Positions 8,161-11,746 of a stretch of DNA of 11,746 nucleotides are shown here, in pieces. This stretch comes from Rachicladosporium sp. CCFEE 5018. Lineage: Eukaryota > Ascomycota > Dothideomycetes > Cladosporiales > Cladosporiaceae. The translations under genes and the position numbers were made by a program. The stretch is from positions 36,742-48,487 of the forward strand of contig KZ111203.1 of assembly GCA_002077045.2 (NCBI GenBank), read 5' to 3'. The first letter of the stretch is position 1. Every line of letters starts with the position of its first letter. Under the pieces are notes generated by a model that was not told the DNA's origin, searched no databases, and saw nothing but the letters and a program-made list of their open reading frames with translations.

Positions 8161-8476
8161 CTCGACAAGCGCGGACATCAAACGCTGCAATACCGTCATG
8201 AAAAATCTAGACTCCAGGCTTCGGCTTAGCACTGGATTCCGATGCAGGACGTCGAAGAGGTGAAGGTATGTTTTTGGATCAGCTGAGGTGAAATCACTGC
8301 ATCACATGTGAATGGTGATCGCACATGTCCCATAGCATGATGCTACTAGTATCTTCGCGCGTAGGGCCAACATACCAGACACGCTCAGTACGCTCTCTTG
8401 GATTCGACACACCGCAAGTACCCCTGTCGCTCCTCTCCTTGTACTGCTTAGCACGCTCTGTTACACAACCAGCACC
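8161..8476. promoter_or_regulatory. Intergenic region, TatD 3' end and promoter of the unknown gene
   Basis: 316 bp between two same-strand genes. The left part should hold the TatD 3' UTR. The right part, ending in a pyrimidine-rich run around 8420-8450, should be the promoter and 5' UTR of the next gene. A 10-bp palindrome TCACATGTGA (8302-8311), containing an E-box CACATGTG, is the one clear motif. A partial second copy, GCACATGT, lies at 8321-8328. Confidence 0.5.
8302..8311. promoter_or_regulatory. E-box palindrome TCACATGTGA
   Basis: Perfect 10-bp palindrome about 166-175 nt upstream of the start codon at 8477, with a CANNTG core of the kind bound by basic helix-loop-helix factors. Its function is inferred only from the motif. 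Confidence 0.3.
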
Positions 8477-9682
8477 ATGTCTTCCTGCCAGGTCATAACG
8501 GGTCTGTATGGCCCTCAGTCATCAGCTGTACCTGTCTTCGGGACCCCGGCTGCCCTTACTGCACTTACGTCTGCCGTCGATCATGGTCTAGTAGTCCGAA
8601 ATGCCACATCACCTAGGCTCGTCGAAAGCGAACATGCCTTCCAGATCGCCGTTCAAGCTGTCGTGCAGGACAACACCATCTTCGCGGAGCTTGACCTTCA
8701 TTCCGACGCACACCAACATCAACATGTATCCTTCCAGAATGCGCTCCGTCGACGTCCCCTATACGCGGACGCTTTCGACATCAACATCTGCGACTTCGAC
8801 GCGCAGTATGCAGACGAGTGGGTTGTGGCTGGCCATCTCAAAACTCTCCGGAGGCTTTCCCAGCTCCGGCATGACCGTGGTGAACGGAAACCGATCTTCC
8901 AGGTCGGCCTGTTGGTCATGAGTATGACAGAGGACACGCTCGCGCACTTCCTGGCTAGAGTGTATGCTTCCGATCTGGGCGATGTAACGCATACCATCTG
9001 GCTTTACCGGTGGACGTATACCGGTGACGATGGTCTGCGTAGAGAGCACTGGCGCGGCTTCGCTGCAGCGGACCATGCCATGCAGTCTGACCGCAGGCCT
9101 CTTTCCGGCAGTTTCATGCAGGAGAATTTTGAACCACCGCTCTGTTCCCCCGAGCTTGTCCCATACGATTCTGCGCATAGACCTCGCCGTAAACGACAAA
9201 CGGACCAGGACGAGATCGGACCACAGACGCCGCATGATCGACCTCTGATACCATACGATCGTCCACCTAAACGCCAGCGTATCAGCTCGGTCGACCACTG
9301 GCACCTCAGCGATGACGAAGTCTTCCAGCTTGAACACCACCACATCCAACAGGACGTCATCTTCCGCCTCGCTCACAGCTACAGCAACAAAGAGATCTTC
9401 GAGCGCATCAACGCTGTTCGTCCGCCAGAGCAACGCATCAAGACTCCAAACGTCATCACCAAGCGACTGACGCACGCTTATGAGCTGGAGGCCAGGAAGC
9501 AAGGGCGGGAGGTAGATGGAATCCGCAGAGAAGTGGAGGCTGAGAGGAATGCGAGGGGTGTGAAGCACAAGATGAAGGTGGAGGTAGCCACCTACAGAGA
9601 CGGGCAGAAAAAGGCTGAGAACAGAGGAAACGCGAAAGGAAGGGTAGATGTGGGTGCGATGGGGTATGGCAACAGCTTTTGA
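8477..9682 (+). CDS. Unknown protein with two basic NLS-like clusters (401 aa)
   Basis: I do not recognise this protein. It is one uninterrupted frame of 401 residues; the ATG at 8477 has A at -3. Residues 1-225 look globular with mixed charge (for example EWVVAGHLKTLRRLSQL near 114-130 and HTIWLYRWTY at 172-181). Residues 227-270 contain two similar basic motifs: VPYDSAHRPRRKRQ (228-241) and IPYDRPPKRQR (258-268), both resembling nuclear localisation signals. Residues 280-345 read as helices (DVIFRLAHSYSNKEIFERIN, then ITKRLTHAYELEARKQG) with a helix-turn-helix-like feel. The C-terminus is basic and highly charged. A nuclear, perhaps DNA-associated role is an inference from composition. A 330-codon frame on the opposite strand is treated as a shadow because it shows no motif and lacks the structured composition of this one. 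Confidence 0.75.
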   Translation: MSSCQVITGLYGPQSSAVPVFGTPAALTALTSAVDHGLVVRNATSPRLVESEHAFQIAVQAVVQDNTIFAELDLHSDAHQHQHVSFQNALRRRPLYADAFDINICDFDAQYADEWVVAGHLKTLRRLSQLRHDRGERKPIFQVGLLVMSMTEDTLAHFLARVYASDLGDVTHTIWLYRWTYTGDDGLRREHWRGFAAADHAMQSDRRPLSGSFMQENFEPPLCSPELVPYDSAHRPRRKRQTDQDEIGPQTPHDRPLIPYDRPPKRQRISSVDHWHLSDDEVFQLEHHHIQQDVIFRLAHSYSNKEIFERINAVRPPEQRIKTPNVITKRLTHAYELEARKQGREVDGIRREVEAERNARGVKHKMKVEVATYRDGQKKAENRGNAKGRVDVGAMGYGNSF

Positions 9683-10069
9683 TGGCTTGCGGAGGAGCTC
9701 AAGGCAGCTGTAGAAATCGTGCCCTGTGTTTGAGATCGATGGAAGTGGCACTGCTTAGCATCATCGTATGACTCTCTGGTGATGAGCATTGCATCGCTTT
9801 GGCGCCTGATTAAAGCAAGCTCTCATCTGCAGAAGCTAAGTCTTTTGATGTCTTACACAGTATCAATGCCACTATCAGCGACACGGTCCTATTCGGGCGA
9901 GTGCACATCCGAGTCAGAGATTCCTTTCCTTGAGGAGAAGCAGAACGCTATCTCAGTAGCAGAGCCTCGAAACTGTCGTCCATCTCACCACACTAAACGA
10001 GCCTAGGAATGTAACGTGTGGCGTTGGACACTTCTATCTTGTAGCAGCCGCAAGCAGCCCAGACCGGCC

Positions 10070-10606
10070 TCAGCTCCAACTCCATGTTTCGTCCTGGGCG
10101 GCCCGCAGAGACCACTTGAGCGAAGGTCCAGTCAAAGAGTACGTGGAATCCATCCCAGTGGTCTTCGTAACATGCCGCAGCGTCTGATCCTTGAGACCGG
10201 GTCGCAGGTCGTCAAGAGGACTTGTATCGGGAACCTTCTCCAGTAGTCCAGAGTCTATGTCCATGCGCAAGCGTCCTTGTGTCTGGTCCGATGGTGGATG
10301 ACTAGAATCTGCATAGCCTGGTAGTCTAGCGTAAAGCTTCGGCATGTACGCTGTTCTGGTCTTCTGAATGAATCCCATACGCCGCCACACTATCAGGGTA
10401 GCCCACGGACGTAAATCCATTTGAGCGGCGGCGAGTTTTGCATTTTGAGCCGCCAATCAACTCTGGAGCGGGATGAGGACGTAGGAGATCTTTTATTCAT
10501 CAATGAACACTTACCGCTGAATCTCTAGTCGTTGAGCTTCATCGTAATAGCCAACTCTGGTCTTCTCTTCGTCCGTCAGAGCATACTGGCTGCTTTTGGG
10601 CGACAT
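10070..10606 (-). CDS. Possible small gene, possibly spliced (doubtful)
   Basis: On the minus strand an ATG at 10606 opens 30 codons (MSPKSSQYALTDEEKTRVGY...) followed by a good donor GTAAGT at 10514. A second frame downstream ends at a TGA (10072-10070) and includes TAYMPKLYARLPGYADSSH. Two joins are possible. A 52-nt intron to the acceptor CCAG at 10463 gives only a 53-residue product that stops at 10393. A 159-nt intron to the CCAG ending at 10356 joins the longer frame in phase. Alternatively the second frame starts on its own at an ATG at 10420. The start context at 10606 is poor (C at -3). No domain is recognised; this may not be a gene. Confidence 0.25.
10427..10454. repeat. GC-rich hairpin GGCGGC...GCCGCC
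   Basis: Perfect 6-bp GC arms around a 16-nt loop (10433-10448). It overlaps the doubtful minus-strand gene. It may be a structured RNA element or terminator-like fold, or chance. Confidence 0.3.
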
Positions 10607-11092
10607 TGGTACGTGCACTCGACATACCGACGATTGTGGGAGAGTCATAACGTGTGCTCGTTGATTTCCACTGCGTCTGCTGAGGCCTGCGAGACACCAG
10701 CAATGCTGTTTCTGGATATTCGTGTTTGTCAGCCTCTTCAGTCCCAAGATCTGTCAAGCCTGTTGATTGGCCGACTCGTCAGCTTTGCTTAGCGGTTTTC
10801 GCCGTCCGTGGGCCAAACCTTGTGCAATCGAAGCTCGTCTCTTGACATCACCTGTGGAGTTTCACTCCAGCGGTCAAATACCCCCGCAGAGCGGCATGGC
10901 GGAGTTAACGGCGTAGACCACTTGTCGCCGTTGGTAATGTAGGTTCTACGGTCTCGTCTCCCTCTATAATCTCTGCAAGATCTTTTCTGATTCGACCTGT
11001 CGTTGCTCTTTCATACCCTTCCCCAAGTACTCGAAACTCAATCGAGAAAGGGAACGCCTCGTTCGACTTGACTACAACAGGAACACGCAAAG

Positions 11093-11746
11093 ATGTCTGA
11101 AATGTTCACGCCGGCGCCGGCGCCGTAAGTATCTGGCGATTCGTACCGCTGTGAACGAGGGACGCTGACAGGGGATCGATCTCAGGCCAACAGAGCTTGG
11201 ACGCTATCGAGTTCTCTCGGGAAGCGCAGGCATTCGCGTATCCCCATTGCAGCTGGGTGGAATGAGCATTGGCGAAGCATGGACCGGTATCCTTGGGTCC
11301 ATGGACAAGAAGACTGCTTTTGAGTTGCTCGATGCTTTCACCGCCGCGGGAGGCAACTTTGTGGACACGTAGGTATATCCGGTCGCATTGCTCGGTTGTA
11401 CTGACCTTTCAACAGCGCCAACAACTACCAGAACGACGAGTCAGAGGCTTGTAGGCTTCATCAGAACGACATGTATCATTTGGGGAAAGACTAACGGTTC
11501 GGCAGGGATCGGGGAATGGATGAAGGAGAGGGGAAATCGAGACCAGATGGTGATCGCGACCAAGTTTACGAGCAGTAGGTCACACCTTAATAGCGTCCGA
11601 CTATCCACTCTGGAGCAGCACAGGAACCTTGCCAAGGACTCGGCCGTTCACTCGCATCTCCAGATATGGGGGCGAACGAGACTAGCCCGAAGCTACGCAC
11701 TTACAGCAAGCCTCAACTGATACAGAGCGTGTGAGGAAACATCTCC
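11093..11746 (+). CDS. Aldo/keto reductase, norsolorinic-acid-reductase / aryl-alcohol-dehydrogenase type (5' part)
   Basis: Predicted NADPH-dependent aldo/keto reductase, reducing aldehydes or ketones on a TIM barrel, cytosolic. Exons read as 11093-11124, 11186-11368, 11416-11450 and 11506-11574, giving 106 residues before the frame enters a fourth intron. Splicing yields MSEMFTPAPAP, then LGRYRVLSGSAGIRVSPLQL, LGGMSIGEAW, GGNFVDTANNYQNDESEAW, IGEWMKERGNRDQMVIATKF. Catalytic residues are visible: Asp71, Tyr76 (in DTANNY) and Lys103 (in ATKF). The N-terminal pattern and the GxxMSIGEAW and IGEWM segments point to the fungal aryl-alcohol dehydrogenase / norsolorinic acid reductase group; the substrate is unknown. 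The start at 11093 has A at -3. From 11575 to the edge I find no AKR-like coding, so either a longer intron fills it or the gene is damaged. Confidence 0.85.
11125..11185 (+). other. Aldo/keto reductase intron 1 (61 nt)
   Basis: GTAAGT donor, CTCAG acceptor and a CTGAC branch point about 20 nt before the acceptor. It follows a 32-nt first exon that ends in a GCCGGC tandem encoding the Pro/Ala run. The join forms Pro11. Confidence 0.85.
11369..11415 (+). other. Aldo/keto reductase intron 2 (47 nt)
   Basis: GTAGGT donor, TACTGAC branch point and TTTCAACAG acceptor. It splits the catalytic motif: the exons join as FVDT-ANNYQ. Confidence 0.88.
11451..11505 (+). other. Aldo/keto reductase intron 3 (55 nt)
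   Basis: GTAGGC donor, GACTAAC branch point and TTCGGCAG acceptor. Joining T with GG makes Trp84 and gives SEAWIGEWM, which fits the family. The exon before it is only 35 nt. Confidence 0.85.
11575..11746 (+). other. Presumed fourth intron of the reductase, 3' end unresolved
   Basis: The frame after ATKFTS meets GTAGGT at 11575. The following sequence stays open in one frame to TGA at 11718-11720 but does not resemble a reductase. One possible acceptor is ACTGATACAG ending near 11725, which would make an intron of about 150 nt, much longer than the other three. Confidence 0.4.

Larger units (their letters stand above)
9683..11092. other. Long stretch with at most one small doubtful gene
   Basis: About 1.4 kb between the unknown gene and the aldo/keto reductase. 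I find no recognisable protein. The best coding candidate is on the minus strand at about 10606-10070 and is listed separately. A GC-rich hairpin lies at 10427-10454. The last part (about 10800-11092) should hold the reductase promoter and 5' UTR; a 61-codon minus frame there (11090-10905) is not supported by anything else. Confidence 0.5.

Noticed and set aside
8759..9751. 330-codon open frame on the minus strand
   Set aside because: It lies antisense to the 401-residue frame, shows no motif, and its long Leu/Val-rich runs are what the reverse of that gene's codons would give.
10905..11090. 61-codon minus frame just upstream of the reductase
   Set aside because: It is protein-like in composition but short, has no motif, and sits where the reductase promoter must be.
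5372..11746. Secondary-metabolite or flavonoid-degradation gene cluster joining the cupin and the aldo/keto reductase
   Set aside because: The two genes are about 4.6 kb apart with a TatD-family gene and an unknown gene between them. No synthase, transporter or cluster regulator is present in the window.

Overview
The window looks like genomic DNA of a filamentous ascomycete (Pezizomycotina, possibly Dothideomycetes; the class is a guess). Reasons: widely spaced genes on both strands, short introns (about 47-63 nt) with GT..AG ends and CTRAY branch points, eukaryotic start contexts, no ribosome binding sites, and protein families typical of such fungi. All gene models below come from reading the frames by eye, without database searches.

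Layout. Positions 3-3950 (minus) hold one uninterrupted reading frame: the N-terminal 1316 codons of a fungal GT41 (O-GlcNAc-transferase-type) protein with a long disordered N-terminus, TPR repeats and the start of the catalytic domain. It runs off the left edge. A gene-poor stretch of about 1.4 kb (3951-5371) follows. Next is a two-exon bicupin of the quercetin 2,3-dioxygenase-like family (minus, 6486-5372). A divergent promoter of about 430 bp separates it from a two-exon TatD-family metal-dependent hydrolase (Scn1-like; plus, 6913-8160). A 401-residue intronless protein of unknown function with nuclear-localisation-like clusters follows (plus, 8477-9682). After a mostly featureless 1.4 kb with one doubtful small gene (minus, about 10606-10070), the 5' part of an aldo/keto reductase of the norsolorinic-acid-reductase / aryl-alcohol-dehydrogenase type (plus, from 11093) runs off the right edge.

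How the genes relate. There is no operon or obvious pathway. The cupin and the aldo/keto reductase could both act on aromatic compounds, but they lie about 4.6 kb apart with unrelated genes between, so a cluster is not shown. The most distinctive non-coding signal is in the divergent cupin/TatD promoter: three palindromes built on TCGG...CCGA with spacers of 0, 6 and 12 nt. The 6-nt form has the TCGG-N6-CCGA layout known for Zn2Cys6 regulators of the UaY/Ppr1 kind. Two of the three lie inside a larger imperfect inverted repeat. I saw no transposon, CRISPR array, rRNA or tRNA gene.
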